In this document: positions 51,829 through 63,792 of the stretch, piece after piece | Layout of the letters: every line of letters starts with the position of its first letter | Numbering within the stretch: the stretch's first letter is position 1 | NCBI GenBank assembly: GCA_002049455.2 | Contig: KV918968.1 | Span: 62,001-126,000, forward strand | Direction: 5' to 3' | Length of the DNA stretch: 64,000 nucleotides | Source of the DNA: Porphyra umbilicalis | Lineage: Eukaryota > Rhodophyta > Bangiophyceae > Bangiales > Bangiaceae | Translations under genes and position numbers: made by a program | The notes under the pieces: model-generated | Database searches by the model: none | What the model saw: only the letters and a program-made list of their open reading frames with translations | What the model was told of the DNA's origin: nothing

Positions 51829-53709
51829 GTTCCGCCCCAGGGCCCGGACTTCCCGTCCAACGCCCTTGAGTAGGATACTCTTCAGCTCGGCCTCTTGTAG
51901 GACCGAGCCCAAGGCACGGTTAGCATCGAGGATGCGGTTCGCAAACTCGTGTTCGTCTTCCCACTTCTCTTGGGATGCTTGCATGAGGGCCTGGAGGTGG
52001 TCCACCAGGTCGTCCCCGTCGAGGTACTCGTTGAGTAGGGCGTGGACCGCGCGCTTGTACGTGAGCTGCCGCGAGGCGTGGGTGTCCTTGGCGCGCTGGA
52101 GCACGCCGAGCACCTCGCTCGTGACGAAGTACTGCAGCAGTGTCACTGCCGTACCCTCGTTCAGCCCGCTGCCGTCGCATGCCGTCTGGAAGTTCCCAAG
52201 GAACGCCACCAACCCCAACGGGGTATCGCCCGCAAACTGCCGCGAGGTGTGCATCAACGCCTTGACGTCCGCGCGGATACCGCGGATGGAATTGCCTCGC
52301 GGGAGGTGTAGGCGGCCCCCTCGCTGTGCGAGTCGGTACCGTTCCGGCGACAGGAGCCCCTTGAAGCGGGGGTCGACCACCGTGTCCTTCCGCTGCTCCC
52401 GCCGGAAGGCGCGCAGCGCCTCTTGAACCAGGGCCCGGTGTGGCCGCTTGTCGGCAGCCCGTGCCCGCCGTCGGCGGCGAGTTGCGCCGGGGTCACTGCC
52501 GGTGGCGGAGGAAGAGGTCGAGCCGTCGCTGCTGTCCGTCGACTCCGCCCTACTGGCGGCGGATGACGAGCTTGACGGACTGTCGTCGCTCTCGGTCGAC
52601 GAGGGGGGCCCCGACGAGGGGGGCGACGGCGCCCGTCGGGCGTGGCGCCGCCGTCGGTGGCCCTTCGAGGGGGTGGCCTTCAGGTGTCGGCGCTCGGCGC
52701 CCCGCCGGGACCGAGACCGCGCAGGGCGCGCGCCCGGCGATGCAGTCACCGTCAAGGCTGCCCCGGTCCGGGTTGTGCCCCCCGTCCGGGTACGCTCCCT
52801 GGACGTGCCTGACCCGGGTTCCGGGGGTGCCGGCCCCCCCCCGCTCGCGGTTCCGGGGGAAGGGCCCTGGGCCGCCGCCAGGGCCAGGGCCACGGCCGCG
52901 CCCCGCCCCGGGACCGGGGTCCCGTCCGATGCCGCGGTCGACGCTTCCTCCGCGGCGTCGCGGAACACCTGAGCCAAGTGGCGCAGGTGCCCGGGGTCGG
53001 CCACCGACCGAGGTGGTCCTGGGGCCGCGGCTCCGCCGATCCCCTGCAGGCTGGGCCCCGACCCGCCCGTCGCCGACGGCGCGTCCAGGGACCAGTGGTC
53101 CCGGGTGGTCCTCTGCCACCGGGCCCGGGCCACCTCCTCCGGGGTGACCCCGAACGCCCGCTGTAATTCCCGGCGCTGCCGCTCGTCCTCCTCGAGTGGC
53201 AGCGCGTCCATTGGTCGACGCGGCCCCCGGCTCGCGGGGGTCCCGCCAACTACAGTTCCCGATGAACCGCCCACCGCGTCCACTCGGGGAGGGCCAAAGG
53301 GCGGCGCCCCTTCCAGGCGCTGCCCGTCCAGGGGGGAAGGGTGAACCCCCGCACCCCCTGCCTGGGGCTCCATCAGCGTGGACGTCCGTCCCGCGCCGGG
53401 AGGAGGACGAGCCCCGGTGGTCGGCGTGCGGCCGGGGTCCTCGGGCGGGGAGTTCGACTCACCCGCCACCGTACCGCCGCCGCCAACCGGGACCGCCCTT
53501 CCACCCCCCACGGGGGCCACGGCGCCCAAGGCCGGTGTTGCCCCGGGGTCTCCCGCCGGTGGCGCGTCCGTCACCCGGCTGGTGCCAGGCATCTCAAACG
53601 GAGGAGCGCCCCCGTCAAGCGGGGAAGGTGAGGAAGATCCGCGAGCCATGGAAGCGGGGCCCGCGTATCGATCGGATGTCCTCCTGTCACCGCACCGCAA
53701 TACAACCAA
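51829..53709 (-). CDS. Gypsy gag, N-terminal and capsid part
   Basis: The minus-strand frame has a long Pro/Gly/Ala/Ser-rich N-terminal region and an SR-like basic stretch (RSRRGAERRH). A globular helical capsid-like part follows (LVQEALRAFRREQRKDTVVD, DTPLGLVAFLGNFQTACDGS, EYLDGDDLVDHLQALMQASQ, FANRILDANRALGSVLQEAE), consistent with retrotransposon gag. The coding region is separated from its distal part by the hAT insertion. Confidence 0.7.
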
Positions 53710-53774
53710 CGAGGGTCCCCCGATTCTTGGTACCGAAAGAGGTGTCGATCCGCGACGCGCACAGTGTGCGTACC

Positions 53775-53796
53775 GCGAGTCTCACCCGGAGCGCCA
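53775..53796 (-). promoter_or_regulatory. Gypsy primer-binding site
   Basis: The plus strand reads gcgagtctcacccggagcgc followed by CA. This looks like the 3' end of a tRNA (part of a T-arm, acceptor strand, terminal CCA) and lies two bases inside the 5' LTR, so the minus strand begins TGGCGC. The tRNA species was not identified; tRNA-Arg is only a guess. Confidence 0.7.
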
Positions 53797-53798
53797 AA

Positions 53799-54449
53799 TG
53801 TAGTACCACAATCTAGGGGGTTACCTCAGAAGGAGGGAAGTAACGGCCGTCTCAGCCGCTCGCGCGACACCCGCTATGGGACTCGAGGTCCGGGAAGTCG
53901 GGCCGATCGAAACGCCAAGACATCGAGACACGGTTTACTTGCCGGCGACGACGGTGCCTCCCACCGTCGTCGCCCTTCGTCCTAAAAGGGCGGAAACCGT
54001 CGCCCGGGCCCAATTTCCCCAAATGGGAATTGACCCGGGCCGTCACCAACCAATGCAGATAATTCCCTCCATGCATGTCAAGTCCCCCGAGGCGATCATT
54101 ACAGACGAGGGGGAGAAACCGTCCCGCGCGCAACGCGCTGCACCCGCCGCGTGGCTCCCGGTCGGCCGTCGCCTGCCGCGCCCTCTCGGGCGCGCCAGCG
54201 CCCGCTTGGGCGCGCCAACCCGGCCTCCCGCGGGGCCCGCGTGCCGGGCGAGGCGGATCGGGTGCGCTCCCTCAAGTGGCCCGAGCCGGGCAGCGGGGCC
54301 GCCCCCTCGCTCCGCCATCCCGCGTCGCCAACCCGTCGGCCGCCACCGCCGCTGGCGTCGCCCCCACGCGTCGGGGACCGACGTCCCCCGCCGTCGCCGT
54401 CGTCCCCGCGGTGGCCCCCTGGCGCCTAGGGGGGCCCCGTAGTACTACA
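53799..54449 (-). repeat. Gypsy 5' LTR
   Basis: 651 bp, about 99 percent identical to 36444-37094, followed by the target duplication GCGTC. Confidence 0.9.
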
Positions 54450-55494
54450 GCGTCCATCGCGTCCGTCATCAGCAGCATTTTCGCCCTGCGTCAGACGCTG
54501 TAGGACAACATCGACACCCGACCAGCAGTTTTCATCCCGCGCGCGGTGACGGCGGCGGTACGAGGAGGGGGCCCGCTTGCCGGGATGGAGCGGGCAGTGC
54601 CGTTTGTGACGTTGCTTTCCAAGTGTGTTGCCTCGATTGAGATGGACAATGCCCCACATTTTACGGTTGCACGTGTGTTGCGTGCTTTGCATTTGTGTCT
54701 CTCCACTTCTTTTGCTGACTCTCCGGCGGATACGCGGACTGCCATACAGAGTTCCATTGCCGCGAGGTATTCATTGGGTCGTGACTCCGTACTGGCGTCG
54801 GCTTTGTATTTGGATCCGTTCCACGTGGAGGTGCGAGTGCAATGGTGCCGCCCAGGCGTTGGGTGGAAAACGCTTCTTCTCTGCGGGACATGGCCATGGC
54901 TTGTTGAGCTGGAAACGATGACGTGTACCGGTACCGGCTGTCTGAGGACCTCGCCTCGTTTTTGGTCAATGTGCAGGCCCTGCCGTTCGGGTCGGACGGG
55001 GTGGAGGGTCATCATTGCCGATGGTGGCGCCTCCACCAAAGGCCTTTCCTGACCTACGGCCGCTCGCTGTGCGCATTTTGCAGTTGCCGCCGTCGGCGGC
55101 AGGAGGGGAGCGTTCGTTCAAGGTCTCCAATAGGACTTTGACTCGGCTGCGCAGCCGCCTATCGCCAGACAAGGCGGACATGCATAAACACAGTGCCTTT
55201 ACCTGGGCGCAGCTGAATCGCCCCGATATTTTACGGGCTTATCGGCGCACCTGCGTTGAGCTTGACCTGCTTTTCAAGCTGGGGCTGGCCCCAGCTGACG
55301 CCAGTTATGGGAAGGCAGCGGCTCCTGCCGGGGAGGTCGTCCATGTGGGGCCACTGGGTGGGGGGGCGATAGACAAAGAAGGTGGTAGTACTTGTGTTTT
55401 CGGTGGGGGAAGGGCGGTAGAGGGGCCGCTGCGGGTGGAGGTGGGGACGCTCGGGGTAATTTGGAGGGGGGGGGAGGTCAGAACGCCGCAGTAG
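54450..55494 (+). pseudogene. hAT superfamily transposase, C-terminal part
   Basis: Directly after the Gypsy LTR the plus strand carries MERAVPFVTLLSKCVASIEM and YSLGRDSVLASALYLDP, matching the region before the hAT catalytic Glu where families read ALDPRF-like motifs. After a frame change, 55015-55494 has the hAT C-terminal dimerisation region: ILQLPPSAAGGERSFKVSNR, TLTRLRSRLSPDKADM and FTWAQLNRPDILRAYRRT. It lies in the same orientation as the N-terminal part at 35406-36443. The frame changes show decay independent of the Gypsy insertion. Right-end inverted repeats were not found. Confidence 0.75.
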
Positions 55495-57104
55495 AAGAGA
55501 AGGAGCCTCCGGCCACTGAGGGCAATAGCGCACTTGAGAACGTGGGCCCGGATGGGTTTGAAGGCATCATGCATAACGTGTTTGAGGCATAGGAGGGTGA
55601 GTGAGGTGTCGTAGGTGCCGCGTACGGTGCTTTTTTGAACGTGTATAATGGAACGCCTGATTCTTTTATTGCCTTTTCCGCGCCGCCACGCGCTTCCATA
55701 AAGGTGCATCGCGGCACATCGCTGTTCCAATTTGTCGAAATGATCGGGAAAAGAGCAGGTGCGGCGACCCGGCTGGTACGTTATCGGCTCCGGCTGGAAG
55801 GTTATGTTCTGAGGGAACGGGGTTAATGACCAGATGCCCACACTGGCGCAAGCCATCTCAGGCATTCTTCTTGGCGGTATACCGCTGCAGGCGGGGTCCC
55901 ACTGCTCTTCCTGTACCTGTCACTTGTCTCACACAAATGGTGGTTCTCGCAGACCCCCCGTACCGCCGGCGGGCTTCTCCATTACCCCGTCGGTCCCGGC
56001 ACCGCTCCAACAGTCCGTTCCTGTGCCACCCTTCTACTTGTCTGCAGTAATGCGTGGCTGGACTTGCGTTGTAAGAGAAGAGTCGACTTGCACGTGTCTT
56101 GCGCTTACGCACTTTTCTGGAGATGGGAATATGGCAGCCAAGACCCAAGAAAGTAACCGCCCTCATCGACACGACGCTAACACACACCAGAGTACAAGCA
56201 ACGATGGAGAAAACACATGTGCGGGCAACACAATGGAGAGATGGATGCGCAAGGAAATAAAACACGGATGAGAAGAAAACAGAATGTACATCACGCCGCA
56301 CTAGGAAAGCCAGATGAGATTTGGTAAGGCAAAGGTGGGTGGCCGAAGTGATGGGAGGAGAAAGAGGAAAGGGTGGTGAGCAGGCGGGTAAACGAAAGCA
56401 CGAGATGACAGACAGACCACAACGAGACCAGACGTCCGCGGAACAAGTGTGTTCGGGAGGGGGGGAGGGTAGCAGTGGGGACAGGCTGGCGGAAACAAAC
56501 CCAACACGGCCGAAAACGGACAGTGAGTCCAGTGCGCAATGGTAGCGTCAATGAGACATTGTAACGACCATTCTACGCACCGATGACGCACGCACCCATC
56601 ACCACAAGATACCAACAACGTCCGCTGGAGGTAGAGCTGGGGAAAGACCACACGAAGAAGAACGCCATAACAGGTCTTGATGAGTGTGGAACACTGAGAT
56701 GGGGGTGGCGGAGAAGGGGGGGAGGAGCAGACCACGTGGAAGAGGGAGGCAATAAATGAACGAATGGGTGTGGAAGTAGAAGGCGCGGGGGGGGGGTAGA
56801 TGGACGAATAGGCCAGGAAAGGATGCACACACGTGAGCGACATGAGAGCCAAACAAAGCGAAGAAAAGGAAACAAGAAAAAGAGTATTGGATTATCCATC
56901 AGGCGGAGTGGTGACCGCATACGCACGCGCACACACGGGAAAACAAGCCACAGAGATGCACTGTTCCTCGATAGGCTCCCCATGGCGGCGACAGTCATGA
57001 CTCTGTCGACACAGCCACACGATCATGGGCGGGGAGGGGTGGGTGTGCATAGGATAGTAGAAGAGTCACTGGGTACTGGCAACAGGTGGCCCACCGGTAT
57101 GGCC
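55495..57104. other. Unassigned sequence right of the hAT gene
   Basis: Only short frames without motifs. The minus strand 56998-56291 is rich in Pro/Ser/Leu codons from C/T-rich sequence. The right end of the hAT element should lie in this stretch, but I could not place it. Confidence 0.35.
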
Positions 57105-57210
57105 CGTGTATGGCGACGTGCGTCCCACGTTCGCCACGCCCAGGTGGTGGGGGGGGGGAGTGGCGCTCCCCTTCCCAAAGGGTGATTGGCGCCCCGCGCT
57201 CGGCCTGTTG
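57105..57210 (-). repeat. Terminal direct repeat of the old PAT-type copy (3' side)
   Basis: It contains a G-run and gtgattggcgccccgcgctc and matches 61658-61760 with several substitutions and small indels. Confidence 0.6.
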
Positions 57211-57782
57211 TAAGCATCGACGCGGCAGCCGCCGCGCCGGGGCCGCAGCCAAAGATCTGTTCACCAAATGCCGTTTCCGCGCTTGCCCAGGCCTCTGCGG
57301 CGACACCCTCCCGCCAAAAGTGAACTGGACGGCGCACTCCCGCCAATGGGGCCGGGAGCTCTGCGCTTCACTCGCGCCGCGGAAGGGGACCCCCGCGCGC
57401 CGCGACAGGTAGCACACCGTTTTGGCTCGGCTTATCGCCGTCTGCCACCAGGGTTTGGCGCGCCACACCGGGACGAATACCGTCGCCGTCATCTGCTGCT
57501 GCTTGAGGAGGTCGAGCACCAGCGGAATCGTTTTGAAACGCGGCTGGACCCAGTGCTTGGCCCGTGTCCACCGCCAGTCGGACGGGTTGGTCACGGCCGG
57601 GCCCCGGACCGACTCGGGCGCGGCGGAGGCGGGCGGCGCCGCTAGGAGCGTCGGGAATCTGCCGACGACGTGCGGCCCGTACAGACTACGCAGCGTGCCA
57701 AAGAACGTAGGCGCCAAATGCCACACGGTGGAGTCCCTGGTCCGGCTCAGCCGGTCCCCCCACACGTTGTCCGTTGTTGGTA

Positions 57783-58221
57783 TTGCTAACCTCCAAAAAA
57801 TGTCGGTTACAGAGAGAAGGAAGGCAGAGCCGACGACACAGCGTAGAAATGAAGTCGGATTGGCTGTTCGACAAGCCACGATCAAACTATTGGCTGAGTG
57901 TTCCCGCCAGTATTCTCGCAAGCAAATGAACATGTCTTGTAGGAGTCACACAGAGCCATTGCAACCCACAATGAGACTTCCTGAGATTTTGGGCCGCTTG
58001 CTTGGGCCTGAAGAGAGGTTTCTGGGCCAGACCTGTGATTTCTCATGAGATCAACAAATTTCTTCAGATTTCTGGAGATCCTGATGTGCGTTTCCAGTGC
58101 GCAGAGCTGCATGGGGAGACTGTGTAAGGAACTCACATGATTCGTGGTCCTTCCATTGGTCCACGAACGCTGTTGAATGATTGCAACCACTCCGGAACCG
58201 CCATTTTTTGGAGGTCAGCAA
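57783..58221. mobile_element. TA-flanked non-autonomous TIR element inside the old PAT-type copy
   Basis: The ends are TTGCTAACCTCCAAAAAATG and, reverse complemented, TTGCTGACCTCCAAAAAATG. They extend to about 28 bp with three mismatches. A TA stands on each side (57781-57782, 58222-58223). The 439-bp interior has no ORF with a domain. It separates two RNase H-region pieces of the retroelement, which independently supports an insertion. A Tc1/mariner-type MITE with ends unlike the TAGTGTC family is the best reading. Confidence 0.75.
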
Positions 58222-61200
58222 TATCCAATCGGCTTCCAGTGTTACCCCGAGCCGGTGAGCGACGGCGTGCAAGCGCCGCACCTCCGCGCACAGCGGCACA
58301 GACTGGGAGACCAGCGCGATGACGACGTGTAACGCAACGCGGGAGTCGGTGATCACCCGCACCACGTTGCCCACAGCGAAAGACGAGGCGAACGCGGTGA
58401 GGGACAGCCGGTTGGCCGGCACCTTCTTGACGTTGATGTGCCAAGCGGCGTCTGTGCCGGTGAACGCGCCGCGCCTGAGGGATATCTCGTCGGCGACCTC
58501 GCCCGACCGAAACCCCAACGCCTTGGTGTGCAGGATGTGCGCGATGGTTGTGGCCAGAGCGGCCGACCGTGGCCGGCGCGGCCTAAATTCGCCCACCACT
58601 TCTGGGCGCGAAGCGACTGGTGTAGAGATGGCAGATTTCCTGACACGTATGGAATTTTCAAAGAAATTTCTGTTACCTCCCACAGGGGGCGTTCTGCGCT
58701 CGTTTCGGTAATTTCCGTTTCGTCACGGTTTCCTCTCGATACATTGAAACGTGTGTCACTGACAACCGTCCCTCTGTCTGTGGCGCAGCTTTGTGGCTGT
58801 GAATGGCGCATCCTAGCCACACAGACGCCGAAGGCTGCCCACAGGGAGCAGCTGCAAAGCGGCTGCTTTGCGCTGCGCGCGGAAAAAAACAGCAACGTCA
58901 ACAAACGAAGCACAAACAGCAATGCGGGTGGCATACGGTAACCCCAGAATATGCAAAGAGACTTGCATGGGTGCGGATACAACGATGATGCAGAGAGGTT
59001 CACAGGTGGGGTCGGGGGAGCCGTACCACTGGACGACAGCCGTGCCAATGCAGTCGAGAGGAGCCCCTACCAAGGTCCAAATCGCGCGGGCAAATGGTCG
59101 GGGGGGGGGGGGGGGACGGAGGGGGGGGTGCAGCACGGCATCACACGGGGATGCGGACGAAAGCAGCCATCCTCAAGGGGGTGGTCGGCGGTGGGCGTGA
59201 TGAGTTGCCCGAAAGCACCTCCTCGGTGCGCGGGTGACTCGAGATGGTCGCAGCTGGTGTCGTGAGTGGTGGCATGTGCCTCAGCTTTGGCTGTCCCAGG
59301 AAACGCCGAAACGCAGTTGCGGGAAAGCAACGGAAATTGAAATTTCTGCAACCTTTCCTTGGCAACGGCGCCACCTCTAGACTGGTGGGAGAGACGGCAA
59401 TCGGCACGTCAATCGCCCGCCGCTGGCAGCGCGAGATCGTCTAAATTTTCTCGGGTAAACCATCGTGCCTCAGGTATTGCTAGGGTGGCTGACACACTAC
59501 TTCCCGCAACACTCTCAAGGGGCTTGCGCCTAACCCAGCGCCGGCTTGACGACGCAGACTCTAGAACGCAGGCGGCCGTCCCGCGCAGACGAGCGAGCCT
59601 CGCGTTGGGGAGACGCACCTGGTTGCCAGCCGTTTCCACGGTGAAGCCGAGCGGGGTCAGCTGCTGAGTGCCATCGCGCTCCCCCTTGAGAGGGTGGAGC
59701 ACGAGTCCGGGCCGCTGGTAAAGCAGGGTGACAAACCCAAACTCTTTGGGGGCGTTGGCCTTGGAGGCTGGCCGCGCGCCAGGCAGTGCCACCCCGTGGT
59801 CGTCCACGTACCCAGTAAGGGTGAAGCCCGAGTTGCGCAGCTATTCGAACATCGGACGCATGACCGTGATCCTGGTTCAAGGCGCGACCGAGAGGCCGAG
59901 CAGCATGGTGACGGGCTCAAGCGCCCGCCCGTCGATGGCAAACGTCAGGTAGGCGAGGTTGGTTGGGTGGTAGGCGTCCTCCATGTCCCAAGACTTGAGG
60001 TTGTCGTGCGATTGAAGCGCCGCCAAAAACTCCGTGAGGGCCTCGTTCTTAAACCTGGTGTCCTGCAGGTGCTCGTTCACGCGACGCAGGTCAACAACGA
60101 GCCGCGGCTTGTCCTTCCGGGCCCAGCTCACGAAGGCCGGCAAGACGCATGTCGCGGCCGACAGCTTCGCCTCGATCAGGGGGCGGATGAATCCCGCCGC
60201 CGTCCACCGCCCCACCTCGTCAGCCACGAAGGCGCTGTCCTTCTTGGATACGGGGTAGGGGCGAGTCGGCCTCCTTGGACGGCCACGCGGTGTCTGCCAC
60301 GGGAGCTGCAAGCCGAATCTCAGTGCGCGCCGCATCCAGCGGGAGGCGCCAATCTCCAGCCAGGCGTCGGCTGCGCCTCTGACTCGCTGTGCCGGCGGCG
60401 AACCAGGCGCAGCGCCACTCCGTGGTCCGCCAGTCGCGCCAAGGCTGTCAGCGAGAGGGCCAAGCGGCACGTCGCGGACATCCTCCGACTTACTTTCATG
60501 GGGTTGCCCCGTCACCCTTGTCGCCCTGACCGCGTCGATCGCGGCTGCCACGACGCCGTCCGTGGGCCGCGACGTCCTTTTTTTGCGGGGCCGCGATGCT
60601 CTTGTTGAGCCCGCGGTCGCGTAGGTTGAGAATTCCCTCCTCGAGGAGCCGCCGCGCCTTGGAAGCGTGCGTGCCGTCGGGGGCGAGCATCCGCTTCTGG
60701 AGCTGGGCGGCGATGACCGCGTTGGACTCATTCAGAATGTCGCACCACGCCGCACAGAGCTCGGCGAGCTGTTAATGGTAGACGCGCGAGCGGAAGAGGA
60801 GGGCTTAGAGTTTCTTGACGTCCCAGTAGCCCTTCGAGTCGGTGAACGCGAGCAGCTCGTTATGCTCGCTCGAGCTCTACGCCCCGAGATTGTTGAGGTG
60901 CTTTGCCTCGTCGTCTTCGGCGCAAAGGTCCTTGGGGGTAAAGTCGTCCCGGAAGCGCAGCGTCTCCATACGGTGCGGGGCGACGAAACGCGTCCTCGCG
61001 CTTGGGGGGAGCTGGAAGTAGACCAGAGGCTCCCCCCGCGTGACGCACCGCCGAGCCCGTTGGTCGGTGAAGGACAAGGTGGGCGCGCGGGAATCGTCGT
61101 CGTCGTCGCTCGACGACGCGCTACGACGGCCGCGGAAGGACTCGCAGATGGCCCGTGCGATGCTGTCCGCGAGGGAGCCCGCCAGGCCGGCGTCGCCGCC

Positions 61201-61657
61201 AGCTGGGGCGAGGGGTGGACCGGCCGCCTTGGCCGCTCCGCCGACGGGGGGTGCGCCTCCCGCGCCGGCCAGGCCCCGGCGGTACCGCACAGCGCGGCTT
61301 GCGTGGCTTGAAGATCGAGGGCGTTGAGACGGTCGGTGATGGTTCTCAGACCAGTCGTGATCCCTTTGATGGCCCCGGCGAGATTAGGGCCGTCGCCGGC
61401 ACCATGGTCCCTCGGCTTCCGCAAGGAGTTCGGTGGCATTAGCTTGGGCCGCGGCAGCGGCAGCAGCGGTGCCAGCGGCGGCGGCAGCCGCCATACTCAC
61501 AACTCAGCGTACCGACGGGGAGGCCCCGGGAACCTTTCCAGGCTCACAAAGACGGAGTCGTGGTGAGACTGGGAAGTGTTATCTGGGCTCCCCTCGCATT
61601 CCTTCGGCCGTCAGTGGGGGAGATAAACCCCCTGGCACCGGCCGGCGGCGGGGCGCC

Positions 61658-61760
61658 CGTGTATGGCGGGGCATGTCCCGCGACCGCCTAGGTGGGGGGG
61701 GGGGGGAGGAGCCCCCCCTTACTTCCACGGGTGATTGGCGCCCCGCGCTTGGCCGGTTGG
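61658..61760 (-). repeat. Terminal direct repeat of the old PAT-type copy (5' side)
   Basis: Partner of 57105-57210: gtgtatggcg, a long G-run, then gtgattggcgccccgcgctt. Confidence 0.6.
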
Positions 61761-63157
61761 CAGCTGGCCCTTCCGGGGTACAGTGTGTATTATATACTAG
61801 GGCGCTCGTTTTTACGACCGGTTCGTATAAACCAGCCGGTCCTTACTGCTATTAAATACGATGCAGCGAAATAATTTTGTGGGACTGCTGACCCAGACAC
61901 GACGCATGCGCCCCCGTTGTCATGCAGTGAGACAGCCTCCGTCGCCGAAGCACCGCACACCATCCCCCCACCATCAAACTACCACCTGCTTGCCCGCGGC
62001 CATTTCCCCCCCACCGATCATAAACTTCCCCAGTCGTGTTGGCGGGGTCTCTCAGTCGCGACTAACAATATCGCCGCCGTGGTGCACACACAGCTGCATG
62101 GGGTTCTATGTGTAGCTGACAGCGTCCATACGGACATGCCAGAGGTGGTCTCTCTGTTGACAAACACTGGCTTGATTGTAGACTTCGTGGGGGTGTCGTA
62201 GGAAGAAAGAGGCCGTGCGGTGGAGAGGTGCTTAGTCGTCGAGGATGCCGTGAGCACAATCGCTCAGGAGGTCGATATGGTTCTCGTAGGAGAGGACGAA
62301 CACCAGCGTAGCTGAAGAGCTTTTTTGTTTCTGTCGTTTGTCTGATGGAGCTGTTGGCAAACACCGTCTCTGTCTCAACCCAGTCAGATCTGCTGCCCTG
62401 CCGTCTGTGAAAAGGTAAATAGCCCCTGTTTTCCTTCGCGTCGGGACATCTGACAGGAAACGATGGACTTAAACCTGTTGGCTCGACATCGTGCCTCCTC
62501 TATCTGGATACAACATAAGGAGGGTGCAGTGAATTCATTCATGGCTAAGCTCAACTTGTGTCGGCCATTTTGACAGTAAGTCCGGGGCGCGGAAGCAGGC
62601 GTGCCCATCAGTGGGAAGTGCCAACGGGCGTGATTGGGCGAGCATCGCCCACCCCGCCGTCGGAAAAGGGGCGTGATGCACAAACCTACGGCAGCCAGTT
62701 GCTACAGCTGGCAGGGCCAAATACCGAGCACTCTTCTTGGGGGTTGGGGCATACGCGCACTCCGTGAGAGTTGCAATATACGTGCCTACAGCTGAGAGCG
62801 ATGTGGACATCGTCGCGTGTTTTTTCGTCTCCCGTGCTTGTCATTCCGAAAGAAGCACAAGGCTTAACACACGACGACTGGTATTGTAGTGCCAGCCCAA
62901 TTTATGGACCAACGAGGGCGATACGTTTTTCCAAGATGGGGTGACCTGCAGACACTCCTGAGGTACCCTCCTTAGCTCAGAAGGAAGAACAGAAAAGACG
63001 ATAAATCAAATATACTACAAGCGTACTCTACGCACTTGAGATTTTTTTTTCACGCACTCTCTTAGTACATCCAACTACCCCCAAGAAAGCGGAGGTGTCA
63101 AATGTGTTGACTGACAATTGAGTAATGTAACCACAATTCCCTGAACTTTAGTCTAGC
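61761..63157. other. Unassigned sequence
   Basis: No recognised protein, array or terminal repeat. It is AT-richer than most of the window, with small frames only. A poly-T run (63042-63050) is simple sequence. Confidence 0.4.
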
Positions 63158-63792
63158 GTGCTTTCTCACACCCACACGTCGAAAAAAAATCCTTTTTTCC
63201 AGTGCACGTTGCGGGAGTACTTAAAAAAACGTTTTTGGCGGTCCGTTTGGCTCCCTCCGCCGATGGAGGACGTCCCCCGGCGCTTTCTTGACTATGGGAA
63301 CATGCACCGGGGCTGCCCGCATCTTTTTGTGAAGTTGCTAGAGGTGGCGACGTCTTCATCGCCCGTACGGTCCGCGGAAGCAGAATCGTGGTTAAAAAGG
63401 TGCGTGAGGGCAGGTGCGGCGATTACGGGGTCGTGGGGGCAGGTGGACGCTGCCACGAACGGCCATGATGTCGCAATTCCGCGGTAGTTGGCCAGAATCG
63501 GGCTCTGCGGGCCCTGTGGGAGACGTCGGTTTTGATTTTTCAAACAGGGGGTCGTGTCGGCGCTGAATGCGCTGCGGCCTGCGTGGTCGCGTCCCTTCCC
63601 GCAACACCCGCGCGCGGCGGGTGGGGGCGGCGGCCACCGCCGCTGGCGGTGTTGCCGCCGCGCCTGCCGCCGACGCGGCGGTGAGCAGTGGACGACCGTG
63701 CGCACGACGCGCGCCCGCACACGGCAGCGAGTGGCGCCCGCGGCCGTGGCGGCCGCGGCCGCGGCGGGGCCGGCGGCGGCGGCGGCGGCGGC
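63158..63792. other. Unassigned sequence with short plus-strand frame
   Basis: The plus-strand frame 63158-63487 (REYLKKRFWRSVWLPPP, DYGNMHRGCPHLFVKLLEV) is protein-like in its middle but lacks a domain. A GGC-rich block follows at 63600-63790. Confidence 0.25.

Larger units (their letters stand above)
36444..54449 (-). mobile_element. Ty3/Gypsy chromovirus, 18 kb including nested insertions
   Basis: Two 651-bp LTRs (36444-37094 and 53799-54449, offset 17355) start TGTAGTAC and end GTACTACA and are flanked by the 5-bp duplication GCGTC (36439-36443 and 54450-54454). The LTRs differ at about five positions, under 1 percent, so insertion is recent. The minus strand carries primer site, gag, a zinc-knuckle region, protease-RT-RNase H, integrase and a chromodomain. 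The plus strand of the 3' third holds an unrecognised long ORF. A Copia element and a non-autonomous hAT element lie inside it. Its genes are broken in roughly two or three places, counting the hAT insertion. Without the insertions it would still be over 11 kb, large for the family. Confidence 0.9.
57105..61760 (-). mobile_element. Old PAT/DIRS-type retroelement copy, heavily broken
   Basis: A direct repeat of about 105 bp bounds it (57105-57210 and 61658-61760, both with gtgattggcgccccgcgct), roughly 75 percent alike. Minus-strand pieces correspond in order to the proteins of the element at 30052-35121: gag-like 61439-60732, RT 60731-59409 (RLVVDLRRVNEHLQ; DDHGVALPGA), RNase H 58683-58230 (HINVKKVPANRLSL) and the distal block near 57830-57300 (LYGPHVVGRFPT; FVPVWRAKPWWQ). 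It is a separate, older lineage with many breaks (at least eight by my count). A TIR element has inserted at 57783-58221. No recombinase was recognised within these limits. Confidence 0.7.

Noticed and set aside
59099-59130. Long G-homopolymer as a biological signal
   Set aside because: Homopolymer runs of this kind are common sequencing or replication slippage products, and no associated structure was seen.
58660-59350. Insertion of about 690 bp flanked by a GAAATTTCTG direct repeat in the old PAT-type copy
   Set aside because: The ten-base match could be chance: no inverted termini were found and the copy is too decayed to confirm an empty site.
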